Below, one piece after another: positions 1-12,214 of a stretch of 64,000 nt of DNA (the stretch's first letter is position 1; every line of letters starts with the position of its first letter). The notes below the pieces were generated by a model. That model was not told the origin of the DNA. It made no database searches and saw nothing but the letters and a program-made list of their open reading frames with translations. The stretch comes from Ilex aquifolium. Its lineage: Eukaryota > Streptophyta > Magnoliopsida > Aquifoliales > Aquifoliaceae. The position numbers were made by a program, and so were the translations under genes. The stretch covers positions 37,874,701 through 37,938,700 of the forward strand of contig OX637396.1 in assembly GCA_951799425.1 (NCBI GenBank), read 5' to 3'.

Positions 1-2247
1 GTCACAATATTCTTAAGATCGATTAATTTTACCTCATGTAATTACTAATAAATTATGCATATCGGGTTAATTAAGAGATCCTTGTGAGAGTGGAAGAATT
101 TGTGTCCTTCAAGAGAGTCAAATATTCACTGATTTTAAGTGCTATGAGTTTTCTTTTCCTTTTCTAAGACAATGGCAATTGTTCTCAACATGCATTTATT
201 ACAATCATGACAAAACTTGAACACATTTTAAGGACAAGTAAACCACACGATCGAATTAGTTAACCTAAAACTTGTCGGATTTAGGATCAAGACATGCAAG
301 TTAAGTCGTCTCGTCTTTTATTCGATCACAAAATAATTTGTATGGATTAAAACTCTAGAGTACGGTACTTTTTTGGTATCAAACATAGTTATTATGAAAA
401 AAAAAATGAGGTTGCAACTCAATTCAGTAACATTAGTTATTATGACATGGGAGAATTTCATAACACATCATGCTATGAAGTAAAAGTGGATAGAAACTTT
501 AATCTGATGACTTCCATGCCTGTACTTTTTAACTTCGACATAATAGTCAAATCTCTCATTCCCAACTTTTTAACTAACCTAATAATAAAGAAGAAACTAT
601 TTCGCTACTACAGGTCTCGAATTGAAGCTTTGACTGACGACTGAAAGTTCCAAGTAACCTCACAATGGTGAGTCGAGAAGACCAAGATAGGTTCTTAGTG
701 GTGGAATAGTCCAACTGTCTTGCAGAACCCCATAACCATTATCGGTGGATGTCGTAGGCCAATCGCACTTTTCTTTGGGCGCCCCGGACACAACGAGGGT
801 TGCTCGTCCTACCGTAGTCCCTCCTCTGTTTGGGGCAAATAGAAAAAGATAACTGGTCAAATGAGAAGCTCTAAACGAAAAGCGGGACACACACCACATT
901 CATTTTTGTGCTTGCACAGTAGTCATCATTTCACATGATTGTCATCGTTGCATTTTTGGATCGAATTTCTTTTTTGATTCTTGCAATTTTATATGGTAAT
1001 TACTTTGAATACAATATCAAATTTGATACCATAATCGCCCCGATCAATGATAAAATATACCATTTTCTTCAATCAGTTGAGCCAACATATATACCAACAA
1101 ACACACACACACATATATGTAAGCATGTGATTTTCAATGAGCGATGGCGGGGCAGGCGGCTGACCACAGCCCATGCCTGCTTGTCCCCTCATTTTACTCA
1201 TGGCTACATGGAAACATATAAAACAATTAATTAATTCATTTAGGCAGGAATATATATATATTTTCAATGTTTTGAGTCAATGCTTTGTCAATTAACTCAT
1301 GAAATCCTTAGAATATAAAACACACATTACTGTTAAAACTTACAAAAGCAAATTTTCAAAACCCTTTATATATAGTATGTTTTGATATTGATAGAATCAA
1401 CATATACTAAATTTTATGCACAAAAATATAAAACAAAATGCAAAAACAAAAAACAAAATCCACGGGTTAGATGGTTTGGTTCAAAATCTCACGTTCTTAG
1501 GCAAAGTGTAGCAATAAACATCTACTGTAAATGATAAAGATTAAAATACTTCTCAAAATGATACAATACAAGACAATCATCGAAACTATGAGACGAATGT
1601 CACACAATGACTCGTGACCCTAAAAGAGGTAGATTGTGGTGTTTTAGACCCATCCAACATTATTAAGTGAGGTATATGTGATGTACTTGATAAGGGTGAG
1701 TTTTAGATTTTCAATGCACATAAGTACTTAGTGTGCACATGCCGATGATTAATTTTTCCCAATCTTCTTCCTTGAGAATTGATTTCAAGGCAAAAGTGAT
1801 GTCAAGTTGGAGAAGTTTATAAAATATAAATCTTCAAGTGAATATAACTATTTTGGGCTTTTGAAAAATTCACACAATGAAATAACTCTATTAATATTTT
1901 TTTTAGAAACTGTCTTTTCCACAATAAGAATATAATATAGCCGTTATTGGCCGTGCAACAAGCAATTATTTTGATTAAAGAAATTGGCTATTTGTCGAGG
2001 TGAACTGTACTAGCTTTGACTGTAATCTTGCATAATGAACAGAATCATTAGTCTTGTCGCTGTAAGATTAAACCTACCATACCTCACACCAACCCTTCCC
2101 CCTCTTACTATACTTTTTACCCCTTAAGTTTTCCTACATTCCACTTTGATCTTTAACTTTCAATGTAGTATCAATACAATAACAACAATTTTAAGTAAAA
2201 TAATAAGACGTGATATTTTTCATCAAGTTTTTATATTGAAATTACTA
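1..2247. other. AT-rich intergenic DNA, no gene seen
   Basis: No convincing coding region is visible. A short (CA)n run lies near 1100-1112. A stretch at about 659-900 is clearly less AT-rich than its surroundings and is open on the minus strand for 79 codons, but I recognise no protein or RNA in it. Confidence 0.6.
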
Positions 2248-2330
2248 TTTTTTTTTGGTTGGGCAACATTATATGATAGGGACTACGAGATTTGAACCTA
2301 TGATCTTAAGTTCAACATCGAGGGTGGTGT
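2248..2330 (-). mobile_element. SINE-like fragment (possible)
   Basis: Read on the minus strand this stretch contains GGTTCAAATC at 2298-2289, close to the tRNA B-box consensus GGTTCGAATC. It is followed about 30 bases later by an A-run (the T-run at 2248-2256 on the plus strand), the order expected for a tRNA-derived SINE tail. I cannot identify an A box or target duplications, so this is tentative. Confidence 0.3.
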
Positions 2331-2573
2331 GAATTTAAAGATTAAAAATATAATTAACCCTATTTTATGTTACCATTACCATGACATATTTAATTTAACA
2401 TAAAAAAGCAGATAGGCACATAGAAATATGTATACAGCCTCCCTCTACCCTCAATCACCTTTGTGTTGTTTTTTCTGTCCTCTATATTCTAATGCTTTTT
2501 TGTTTTGTTAAATACAGATAACTAATTAAAAAATATATCATCTTAAAATATGCTTATGGTTGTAAGAACTGCG

Positions 2574-2774
2574 TCTCTATCTCTCTCTCTCCTTTCCTTC
2601 CTCACCCCCTTCCTTTCTTCTGAGCTTGATTCCTTTTGTTTTCTATTCGGTCTAGGGTTTAAATCTTTGTGCTACCATTCCTTTAAAACCCATAAAATAA
2701 TCGCCTTTTTTTCTAATTTGCCAAATTAATCATACTTTAATTTTCTCTGTTTCTGTTCTCTTTCGTTGTTGTTT
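2574..2774 (+). promoter_or_regulatory. pyrimidine-rich leader of the AHL gene
   Basis: A CT-rich tract (about 2574-2610) precedes the start codon by some 170 bases, as in many plant 5' leaders. No clear TATA box was identified, so the transcription start is not fixed. Confidence 0.35.
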
Positions 2775-3617
2775 ATGGATTTAGACTTAGGCTCAGCTTC
2801 TCGCTTTTCTTCTCAGTTCCAGAGGCCTGACCTCCACCTCCAAAGACCACCGGACTCCGACGATGAAAACAATCAAAATCACTTCTCTGGAGACAACGAC
2901 GATGATGACAACACCCATCAAAACCTTGAACTGGTCACACCCAACTCCAGTTCCGGAGATCTTGTTGCCCGCCGGCCGAGAGGAAGACCCGCCGGTTCGA
3001 AGAACAAGCCTAAACCGCCGGTGATCATAACAAGAGAGAGCGCGAACACTCTCCGAGCACATATTCTTGAGGTCAGCAATGGCTGCGATGTGTTTGAATC
3101 TGTAGCAACCTATGCCAGAAAGAGGCAAAGAGGGATTTGTGTACTGAGTGGGAGTGGAACAGTGACCAACGTGAGCTTGAGGCAGCCGGCGGCTGCCGGT
3201 TCAGTTTTGACGCTGCATGGCCGGTTCGAGATATTATCACTATCGGGCTCGTTTCTGCCACCGCCTGCGCCTCCGGGAGCCACCAGTCTGGCTATATATT
3301 TGGCCGGAGGACAAGGTCAGGTGGTTGGTGGGAATGTTGTGGGTGCTTTGATTGCATCTGGGCCTGTTATTGTTATCGCAGGTTCATTCACCAACGTTGC
3401 TTATGAGAGGTTGCCTTTGGATGAAGATGAGCCACCACTTCAGATTCAGCCACCGGTGTCACAACCCTCTAACGGTGGCGGTGGTGATGACGGAAACCCT
3501 TTTCCTGACCCATCTCTGGGGCTTCCATTTTTCAATTTTCCATTGAACATGCCCAATAATCAGCTACCATTAGATGGAACTTGGATGGGCAACTCAACCA
3601 GTCGACCTCCATATTAG
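2775..3617 (+). CDS. AT-hook motif nuclear-localized protein (AHL, single AT-hook plus PPC domain)
   Basis: This intronless gene encodes 280 residues. The start chosen is the ATG at 2775; an upstream in-frame TTG at 2766 is not a likely initiator. Residues 1-60 are acidic and low-complexity, including a run of Asp near 40-45. The AT-hook core R-P-R-G-R-P spans about 67-72 and is followed by the basic stretch GSKNKPK typical of type I hooks. A PPC/DUF296 domain spans about 93-213 and contains the family signature GRFEIL at 149-154. The C-terminus is rich in Pro, Gly and Asn. AHL proteins bind the minor groove of AT-rich DNA in the nucleus, multimerise through the PPC domain and regulate growth and development. 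One hook, a type A PPC domain and absence of introns place it in clade A (SOB3/ESCAROLA-like). The exact orthologue is not assigned. Confidence 0.95.
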   Translation: MDLDLGSASRFSSQFQRPDLHLQRPPDSDDENNQNHFSGDNDDDDNTHQNLELVTPNSSSGDLVARRPRGRPAGSKNKPKPPVIITRESANTLRAHILEVSNGCDVFESVATYARKRQRGICVLSGSGTVTNVSLRQPAAAGSVLTLHGRFEILSLSGSFLPPPAPPGATSLAIYLAGGQGQVVGGNVVGALIASGPVIVIAGSFTNVAYERLPLDEDEPPLQIQPPVSQPSNGGGGDDGNPFPDPSLGLPFFNFPLNMPNNQLPLDGTWMGNSTSRPPY

Positions 3618-6525
3618 GGAACAAAGGTTAGAGAATTTACAGATTATTATCATCTTCATCTTCATGTTGTATGATCAATTGATCAGATGATTGTTTTGTT
3701 GATTTGGCTTTTTCTTTTGATCTGTGAAAATTCTTTTCTTCTTGTTGGTGTTGTTCTTTATGGAAGGAACTCGAGTACTTTTTCATTAGAAAAGATTTGA
3801 GGTTTAGCTTTCAAGAACACAACTCTATGGTCATTACTTTTAACCAACTAGCAGAAAAATAATACAAACATGTTTGCAAAATATATGATAAAGTTAATGG
3901 TCAGATTAAAATACATGGTTTTTTAATCTTCTTAATTTCATTATAAAACTTTAGGGCTTTCCTCTTTAAAACTAGTTATTCAACACCATATATACTACTG
4001 TCTACAACATCTATGCTAGAGTTTGTGTGTACTCTAAAATAAACGGTTTATTTATCTTCTATCATCATAAATTTTAGGGTTTTCTACTTTGAAGCTTATT
4101 TAATACCAGATTACCTAAAAACATACAAAAAAAGATACCAATTAAGTGTCTCTCCCAAAAAGATAAATCCTTTGTGATCTTGTGGTCTGATAGAATATTA
4201 GGTAAAGATGACTCGTATATCTAAATGTTCTCGGGGGTTATGGATAATTATATATGCCTCCCCCCCCCCCCCCCCCCCCCCCCCTCTCTCTCTCAAAATA
4301 TAAGAGAATATTGACCTTTATAATCCATATTTTAACATTGTTTACAGATAAAACAAATAATCTGCATAAGTTGCTGATAATAGAAAAAGCTTCTCCAATG
4401 GTAGGTAGCGATAAAGTATATGTTCATTGATAATTCCATCTAATGCTATCCTACCTTTGTTGTTAATTGATCGCATTCAAGTCTAGTCCCTATATAATTA
4501 GCAGGAGAAATAATCCAGTTTTCGAAGGTTTTCGCGCTTCCAATAATGAGAATTTTTAGATCACTGTTAGCTACATTTGATACCTAAATGAGTTGGTACA
4601 TGATTAAAAAGTGGAGAGATATATTAGCCACTTTTAAGAGAAGCAATTTAACCAAGTGATTTCTTAAAATAAATCATATTGGGCACTCAATGGAGCAGAT
4701 ATAGAAGCAATGTTTCCTTTTGCTTCTTTATGTGCTTTTCTCTCCATTATTCAGTTTAATTATACTTTATAGTTATGAAAATTGTTCTATTAACACTTCT
4801 ACTGTATCCTTTTCACATGTTATTGTTTATTATGGTGTGTGCTTTTTAGCAATAAAACTTGCATCTTACTGATAATTAGACAGCTAGGAAAGGAATGTTT
4901 TACAAGATTCAGATACACCCCCCAAGTGGATTAGCCAACTTTGATAAGACAATTGATTGTAAGACCAACACCCTCTCTTTCTTGTATTGTTCCAATGACG
5001 AAGTCTCAAAACTGCGATTTCTTGTTAATTTAACTTCTTAATTTTCATGGAGAAAAGAGGCCTTATTCATGTATGGCTTACCTACTGAACAGCTAGAATT
5101 TGAAGTGGACAAGTAAGAAAATGTAATCATGGGCATGGTGATGGTTTGACTATTCATCGTTTTTTTGCTAGTGTTTTCATAGGATTGATTCTCGTGCATA
5201 ACATGTAATAAAACTTGCTGATACATAAGGATTAATATACGAAAATTTCTCATTTTAGTTTTCAGTTGTATAATGGCACCACTATCTGCAAGCACAAGAA
5301 TTTGGACCAAGTATGTGCAATTGTGAATTATGAATAAAAATTTGAAGTGCTAATTATAGCAAAACTCGCGTTGATTGTCTGTCATGTAAACACTAAATAC
5401 ATTCCATTTTGTCTTCGGATCATTTGGACTTTAATTGCTTTGTTGATCTTTGTACATGAATCGAGTCTATAACTCTTAAAATGCTTATAAATTTGTATTA
5501 CGAATACATCATTTGATGTTATAGTTATCTCTAAAATGGTACCTTTTATTCCCTAATGTTTAGCGAAAGAAAATCTAAATCATGCCATCTTTATAGCCAC
5601 CTATATATAAAAGAAGTTCACCTAGAAAGTATCTAATGTATAATTGAACAATCAGTTGGCAAATCTTTTTGGGTAAGCCGTGTCTGGAAATCTGACCTCA
5701 ATAAATTTCATTTTGGGAACTCTTTGTAGTCTTCAACATTCAGAATATACTTTTATCAATGCACTTCTTGCTAATTTAAGTTTTGGAGCGAAATTACGTA
5801 ATCTCATGTATGCTATATATATATTGTTTCGACGTGCATTTGTTTGTCATCTCATGCATATGATATTCTTAATCAAGAAAAAAAAAACCAATTCTGAACA
5901 CTTTACCTGTTTAACAAATCTGCTTTTACTGTCCCAACTAGGCAGTAACCATCATTCATTAGCAATGGGTAATCCCGCAACCTTTGTAGGTGTGACTTTG
6001 GCAGCTTAATCTTTACTCCATTTGTTTACTAAACATGAGATAACCCACCCTAAATGTCACCATTGCTTCCCTTCCTAATTATAATTGTCCATCTGACTTG
6101 ATCCAACTATAGTAAGGAATGGTAACCGCAAATATCCAGTAACTTGAATTATGGTCTATGCTCTCTAACACATGAATTTCATAGACAATCTTGGGAAATA
6201 TGGTTTGATTAGATATACTTAAGGTTCAGAAAGCTGCATTACATTGCATAAACTCGTGTGTCTTGGGCTCCAGTCTCCTTGACTGTAAAACCTGGGTCTT
6301 CTCGATGAGCGTGGTTAGCAATGTGCATTCAACGTTTGCAAAAATAAAGCAATCTTATATTAATAGAACATAGCTTTATTCTATGCTTTAATAAGCCATA
6401 CTGAGGTTTATAAAGTTACAAATGTTAAATGAACATAGCCACCTTATATTGTAGTAAAGTTGTATCAACAAATGTGTTGGAAGGCAACCATATATAAATC
6501 ATATGATCTTTAATGTCCCAATCAT
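3618..6525. other. AT-rich intergenic DNA between AHL and HIPP
   Basis: It holds the 3' flank of the AHL gene and the 3' flank of the minus-strand HIPP gene. No coding region was identified; the small open frames are short and have no recognisable motifs. Confidence 0.6.
4260..4294. repeat. poly-C tract running into (CT)n
   Basis: Twenty-five consecutive C residues are followed by a short CT dinucleotide run. The run is prone to length error in sequencing and to slippage in vivo. Confidence 0.95.
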
Positions 6526-8740
6526 CTACATTATTGAACAAGCATTTGGATTCTCATCACTAAATAACTGAGGAGCATAGACATAGTGAATGAAATATGG
6601 AGCATGTCCATCAGTTTTCACCTCCACTTTCTTGTCTTTTTCAAATTCTATGACTTCTGTGGTTTCTTTGGTCTTCACTTCCACTGTAACTTTTTCTTTT
6701 GTTTCCTCTTTCTTCTCGCCTTTCTTCTCGTCTTTCTTCTCTTCCTTCTTCTCATCTTTCTTCTCTTCTTTCTTCGCTTCTTTCTTCTCATCTTTCTTCT
6801 CTTCTTTCTTCTCTTTCGGAGGTATAATGTCTGCATGTTTGTGTACCCTCTTTTGCATGTATGTTAAGAGTTTCTCAGATTCAATGATTCCTTCAATTGT
6901 TATTGTTTGAGCTTTTTTGTCTGTTTTTACATTGTGAATACCTGCATTTGTCAAAAGCATTTGCATAAACAAACAAAATTGGAAAATTAGACAGGATTAA
7001 TTACTTATTGTGTAGAAAAAAATCGTACACAAGAAAAAGCAAGTAGAAGACGATCACTTGAACATCTACAAGGCAGAAAACGAGGTTAGGAGCCCTCCTA
7101 ACCTCGTTTTCCGTTTTGCAAATGTTTTGAGTGGTGCCCATCTACTTGCTTTTTACGGTTGGACGATTTGTTTCTGTACAAATTTATTACCTTTGTGTTT
7201 TAATAATCTCTTTCGCAGGTCACGCTCACATTGGTCACAATGCATGTAGACCTTTATAACTGTTGTCTTCACAGTTTCCTTCAAATTCAAACATGATGAT
7301 CAGGATTTCAATTGCCTAATTATATGTGAATTCTGTTGTAAAGGGGGTGCAACTAATCAATATGCATGCTAATGTTTCAATTACAATTAAGGACGCTTGT
7401 ACACACTCACACACACACAGATGTATGCAGTGACGCAGGCATAAACATGATGATCGAGAACATTTTATGCATTGTGAATCTGTTATGTATATCAGACATA
7501 AAAGCTAGTTGGACTGTAAATTTTCATGAAACAATCAGTCAAATTTAAGAATTCATTAGCACAATTCATGTCGACATTGATAATTAATCAAGTTTACTTC
7601 TAAATAGATGAAGAAAAAATAGAGTTGGTTAGATATTTCTGGGATGAACTAGAAAAAATACATGAAGTGTTCATATGATTTTTCTTTATGGTGTAAAAGA
7701 ATTCTACTCGAGGATTTACCAATATCCTGGAGTTGTTTTGGGGATGTTAATCGAGCTAACCACGCTGAGCCTTTGAGCTCTGGGATGTTTAGTCTAGGCC
7801 CTAGTTAATATTCATGGATAGATTTGGCTCGATTTTTAAATCATCTGCTCGTTTTCAGCTTGGCTTGATTAACATTTGTACTAGATGCCTAATCTATCTT
7901 TTAAGCTAAAAAGCGTTATATTTATCATCATGAATTTTGTATAGATATTACATTTCGAACAAATTGAGTTCAAGTCTATCGGGCCAATTGCTCATTGTTG
8001 AGATGTGGCTTGGTTATAAATACTCTTGAACGAGCCAAAATTGTATTGAATACGAGTCAAGCTCTAGAAGCTTCGATAAGCTAACAATCCCCACTAGGTA
8101 ATTTTAATCCTCATAGAATTCTTGCAGTCATGTTACCTATAGGTTTTTTTTCATTCAACGACACTTACCTTTTTGGTCTCCTCTTTCTTTTCTGCTTCCT
8201 TAACCTTGGCCTGGGATAATAGCTCAACCTTTTTCTTACTCCATTTCTCTAATTGTCCATGCATTTTCTTCGCATCGAAGGCACCTTTGACTGTAATTTC
8301 ACCTTTTTCAAATTTGACGTCCACGCTGTGAACCCCTGGATAGCATCAAAATACAGTTATGACATAAATCCGATTCTCCAATAAGTTTAATTAATAAAAT
8401 GAGTTTATCAACCTTATGACTTATACTTAGTATTTCAAATATATGCATATATGCAAATTTTTTAAAGGTGATTTCACGCCTCCGATTTCTGTTTCCGTTG
8501 TGCTCCGCATCCACCGTTTGATATTGTTACATGGTTGTTATCGGAAATTAAACTATATTATAATACACGCTCAGAGAGAGAGAGAGAGAGCACATAAATA
8601 AAAACAGCACCTGGGGTTCTAAGGAGAGGCTTTTGGATATCACGAGCACATTGTGGACAATGTAGATGAGCTTTGTAAACAGCAGTAATCACTTCAATTT
8701 TTTCCTTCTTTTCCTCAACTTTTTCTTTCTTTTCTGCCAT
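6526..8740 (-). CDS. heavy metal-associated isoprenylated plant protein (HIPP) with two HMA domains
   Basis: A four-exon model, 266 residues: exon 1 8740-8611, exon 2 8335-8169, exon 3 7278-7191, exon 4 6941-6526, with GT/AG introns and consistent phases. An upstream in-frame GTG at 8752 is rejected in favour of the ATG at 8740. HMA domain 1 (about 17-85) carries the metal-binding pair C28-P-Q-C31. HMA domain 2 (about 100-170) carries C113-D-Q-C116 and is split by intron 3. Residues 171-213 are a Lys/Glu-rich repeat. The C-terminus C263-S-I-M is a CaaX box, with Met favouring farnesylation. HIPPs bind transition metals and are tethered to membranes or nucleus by the prenyl group; roles in metal handling, stress and pathogen response are known for the family. 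It resembles proteins often named HIPP4, but I do not assign orthology. Intron 1 has a (GA)n run at 8573-8590. The exon 3 acceptor (7279) is the least certain border. Confidence 0.9.
7034..7154. repeat. long imperfect foldback inside HIPP intron 3
   Basis: Two arms of about 59 and 60 nt are separated by only 2 nt. The inner 17 bp pair perfectly (7076-7111, GAAAACGAGGTTAGGAG and its complement). The outer 14 bp (AAAAAGCAAGTAGA) also pair perfectly, with mismatched and bulged pairing between. It lies entirely within the 249-bp intron 7190-6942. It could be a tiny foldback transposon or a microRNA-like precursor; no target duplication was found. Confidence 0.8.
7740..8092. mobile_element. MITE-like foldback in HIPP intron 2 (possible)
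   Basis: The left end reads TGGGGATGTTAATCGAGCT. The complement of the right end reads TGGGGATTGTTAGCTTATC, giving degenerate terminal inverted repeats. Internal GAGC-type words resemble those at 32407-33013. No clean target duplication is seen, so the borders are approximate. Confidence 0.35.
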
Positions 8741-10504
8741 TGTGACCACCACAACACAGCAAAACCCTAAACAGAGGTCTCGGGAGAGAGTTTCATATTC
8801 AAAACCATAAGAGTAGAAAAAAATCTTCTGTTTCTGTTCTCCAAAATATTGTTCAAGATCACAAACGGTTGGTGGGGTTTGCTAAGGGTGGTTCACTAAA
8901 CTAAGGAAACTTGCTGGGGAGAAACTTGAATATTGATACCCTTTGGAAGATAAACCTTGTCTATATAGAGACTATGTTGAATGGTTTGGTTCATCTATTT
9001 TGAAGGCTCTCACGCAATAGACCCAATTACATACATGTATGGTGCCCACATAACCAAAGTTTGGGAAAATAATCGGTAAGTTTAATTTTTCGTTAAAAAA
9101 TACTAAGTTCTATTTTTGAATATGAAGTAAAAAAAGGCACTAATTTTATGATTATTTCTCTTTTGTCCCGTTAGGTTTTATCAATAAAAATCCCAAACAA
9201 GAATTGGTGATTGAAAAAACTAAGTCAAAAAATAAGAAAAATTATTTGAAAAGTAGTTTATTTTGTAGTTATAATGCTTAACAAAATAACAGGTTGTCAA
9301 TAAATAAACATCAGTATATAAGTATAACTAAAAAAGTTTGATTTAGATAATTTGTCAAATACCATATGGAATTATATACACCCCCGATGACCAATCCAGA
9401 CAGAGTCAGAATTTTATCTTGGGGGGGCGACTTTATGCATAGTTGACAACTTTATATTATTGCTAAATATACTGAATAAACCAACACACTTGTTTATATT
9501 AAAAAAATAGTCAAAATTTGAATTTTTTTCAACAATAAATATTAATAATACTTACCGATTAATTCAGGGAGAAAAATATAGCGACCGAATATGTTTTGGT
9601 CTGACCAATAAATGTTTCTTTTGTGATAGATTGAAGAATGTGTTTGAGTTATGAGCAACGAGTTTTATTTTTATAAAGGGTTGGGGCTTTCGGTGGTGAA
9701 AGAAGAATGGTAAGAAATTGGAAAGTGATATTTTTTTTATTGCCTTTTCATTCACCAAGGACATTTTTTTTTTGCAATGAAAGGAAAAAGGGTAGCAATG
9801 TTTCTTTTCTAATTAGATAAGAATAAAAAAGTGTTATGTACCCTCTTTGGTTGAGGGCCAAGTAAGGGAAGTCTCTTTAATTTATAAAACTCCTCCAACA
9901 ACCACTATATAGTACCAGAGGCTATATAAAACACAGGGTAGCTCCGTCTATGGACCCGTCATCGTTCTGAAATTTTTTATAATAAATCGAATTTGATTAA
10001 AAAATTATGAACAAAAGTTTAATTGACATTTTTATGAGAAAGGGTAAGTGTGGAATAAAAGGAAAATATTTTCCATCCATGAAAGAAAGAATAGAAGGGA
10101 TTTTGTAAGACTGTCACCCAATACTTATATATAATAGTTTTTTTTTTTTTTTACAATTAATAGAATGTTTTTACCTTCCAAAAATAAAAAAAATAAAAAA
10201 CTTAGAAGGAAGAGGGCCTTCATGTCAACCATATAAGATTGGGCCAAGGCCTATACTTAGGCTTCAGAACACAATTTAATCTCTATCAGTAGCCCAACAA
10301 ATTTTTGCCCCATTCATGGTCCTGCATGGTCTGGCCCATTGATTAAACTCCAACGCTCGACGAATTATGTACCAATCTTATGATACAAACATTGGATGTT
10401 GTATAGAAAAAATAATATTTAAAAAAAAAAAAAGATTTAAGATAAATTTTATTTTATTATTAAATTAAAATATATTAAAATTAGATAAATTTTAACCATA
10501 ATTA
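8741..10504. other. intergenic DNA, HIPP upstream region
   Basis: This holds the HIPP promoter and AT-rich DNA. On the minus strand a CTATATAG motif lies at 8968-8961, about 220 bases before the HIPP start codon, and could be its TATA box. No gene was seen in the remainder; A and T homopolymer runs are common. Confidence 0.5.
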
Positions 10505-11571
10505 TCTATATAATAAAGTATAATACAATTCAAATCTCAAAAGATAAACAAAATGACTTTTACTTTTCGCGGTTGAGATCTCTTTAAATTTTACTTTAAA
10601 ATTAATCCGACGACTAATATTAACACCCTAAATTTAATAGGGAAAATAAGCTCCTAAGGGTATGTTTGGGGTGACTTTTAAAAAGTGTTTCAAGGACTTA
10701 TAATTTCTTATAACTACTTTAAATAAAAAAAAATAGTGTTTGAAATCGTCTCACCCCCACCCCCCACCACCACCACAACCTTCGCCCCCACTACTACCAT
10801 CACCGCCGCCACCGTCGACGCCACCACCACTATCCTACTACCACCGTCATTTTCGTCCCACCATCACCCTTACCACCACTGCCCCACGACCATCACTTCT
10901 ACTACCACTGTCGCTTCCACCACTCACCAGTGTCGCTTCCACCACTCACCACCATTGTCATATCATTCTTATATTTATTACAACTACCATCATCATCTCA
11001 CGGCTATCGTCGCCACCCACCACCACCCGTCATCAACAACCACTATCACCCCACCTCTACTACACTTACCACCACCATCCTTCACTGCCCACTACTGCTG
11101 CCACCCACCCCCACCACACCTATCACCACTGCCATTCACCATCCCTCATCATACTGTCGCTCAGAAGCATCCGTCGTCGTCCACCACCGCCATCACCACC
11201 GTCGTCGCCCCACCACCACGACTGACAACAACCATCATCGTCGCCCACCACCACCCACACTCACACCCACCACCACCATCGCCGTCACCCATGGCTGTCA
11301 CTACTACCATCATAGTTGCCACACACGGTTACCACCACCACCACCACCATCACGGTCGTTGCCACCCACCACAACCATGACCGTCTCCTACCACCACTAC
11401 TACTGCCCACCACCACTACCGCCCACCACCTCTCACCCCCACTACAAACCGATGCTTAAATTCATTTATCTCTTCTCTATGTTTGTGATTTGATTTTGGA
11501 TATAAATACAAATATGTTTATTGTTGACAATTTTTTATTACTCTGTCCCTTCAGATACAAGCAATAACTAG
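10505..11571 (+). mobile_element. non-autonomous Helitron with CCN-repeat core
   Basis: The 5' end is TCTATATAATAAAG preceded by host A (10504). The 3' end is CTAG (11568-11571) followed by host T, preceded by a degenerate form of the hairpin seen in the second copy. Helitrons insert between A and T, begin TC and end CTRR after a short hairpin, so the ends fit well. Its first about 240 bases and last about 130 bases match 21769-22442 in inverse orientation. It has no Rep/helicase coding region. The interior (10745-11450) is almost entirely CCN trinucleotides. Confidence 0.85.
10745..11450. repeat. (CCN)n trinucleotide-rich tract
   Basis: About 700 bases dominated by CAC, CAT, ACC and GCC words, nearly free of purine runs. 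It is open in all three forward frames purely because of composition. The protein-like translations (His/Pro/Thr runs) should not be annotated as genes. Confidence 0.95.
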
Positions 11572-11688
11572 TAATTTTATAGGTTAAACATTTTTAGTTC
11601 TAGACATCTTTAGTTCGAAACATAACAAATCTCTTAGAACCAAGTAATGAGAAATTTATCATCATGAATTTTCAAATTTCGACATAGA

Positions 11689-12214
11689 TAGGCCTGTCAA
11701 TGAACCGAATTTCAACCCGAATTCGTTTAAGTGAAAATGAATCATATTTCCAATCCATTAATTCGATCTGATCTAAATCCGATTAGAGTTGTCTAAACGG
11801 ATTCAGATATGAATTTATAATAATTCGATCTGTTATTAATCCGATCTAAATAAAAATATATATTATGTAAATAAATATCACACATATATTATACTTATAT
11901 TAAAAAAATAAATAAAATTTGAGTAAATATCATAATATTTGACCCATTTTTTTCATTTTTATTTTGATTCTCTCTATTTTTTGATTCCCCCTTTTTACTT
12001 CAATTTTTCATTTTTTTTTGTTCATTATCCAAATTCTTATTATTAATTTTTTGGTGTGCATGTATTTTTCGTGATAGTCGGATCAGATCAGATTTTCGGA
12101 TTGAATATTCGAAAATTAACGTATTTGGACATGGAATGAATTTTTTCAAATATGTTGGATAATCGGATCGGATATAGGTCGATCCGGTCCATATCCGATT
12201 CGTTGACAGGTCTA
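11689..12214. mobile_element. hAT-like miniature element, TAGRCCTGTCAA family
   Basis: Ends TAGGCCTGTCAATGAACC and, inverted, TAGACCTGTCAACGAATC form terminal inverted repeats. Flanking octamers GACATAGA and GATATAGT agree at 6 of 8 positions, consistent with an old 8-bp hAT target duplication. The interior is AT-rich and non-coding. The element at 30148-30456 belongs to the same end family. Confidence 0.6.

Noticed and set aside
6586-6910. Plus-strand Phe/Ser/Leu-rich frames
   Set aside because: They are antisense to the Lys/Glu-rich tract of the HIPP terminal exon.
10736-11493. Three overlapping plus-strand frames of 160-215 codons rich in His, Pro and Thr
   Set aside because: All three frames are open at once because the tract is CCN repeat inside a Helitron core; none has a domain or start context.
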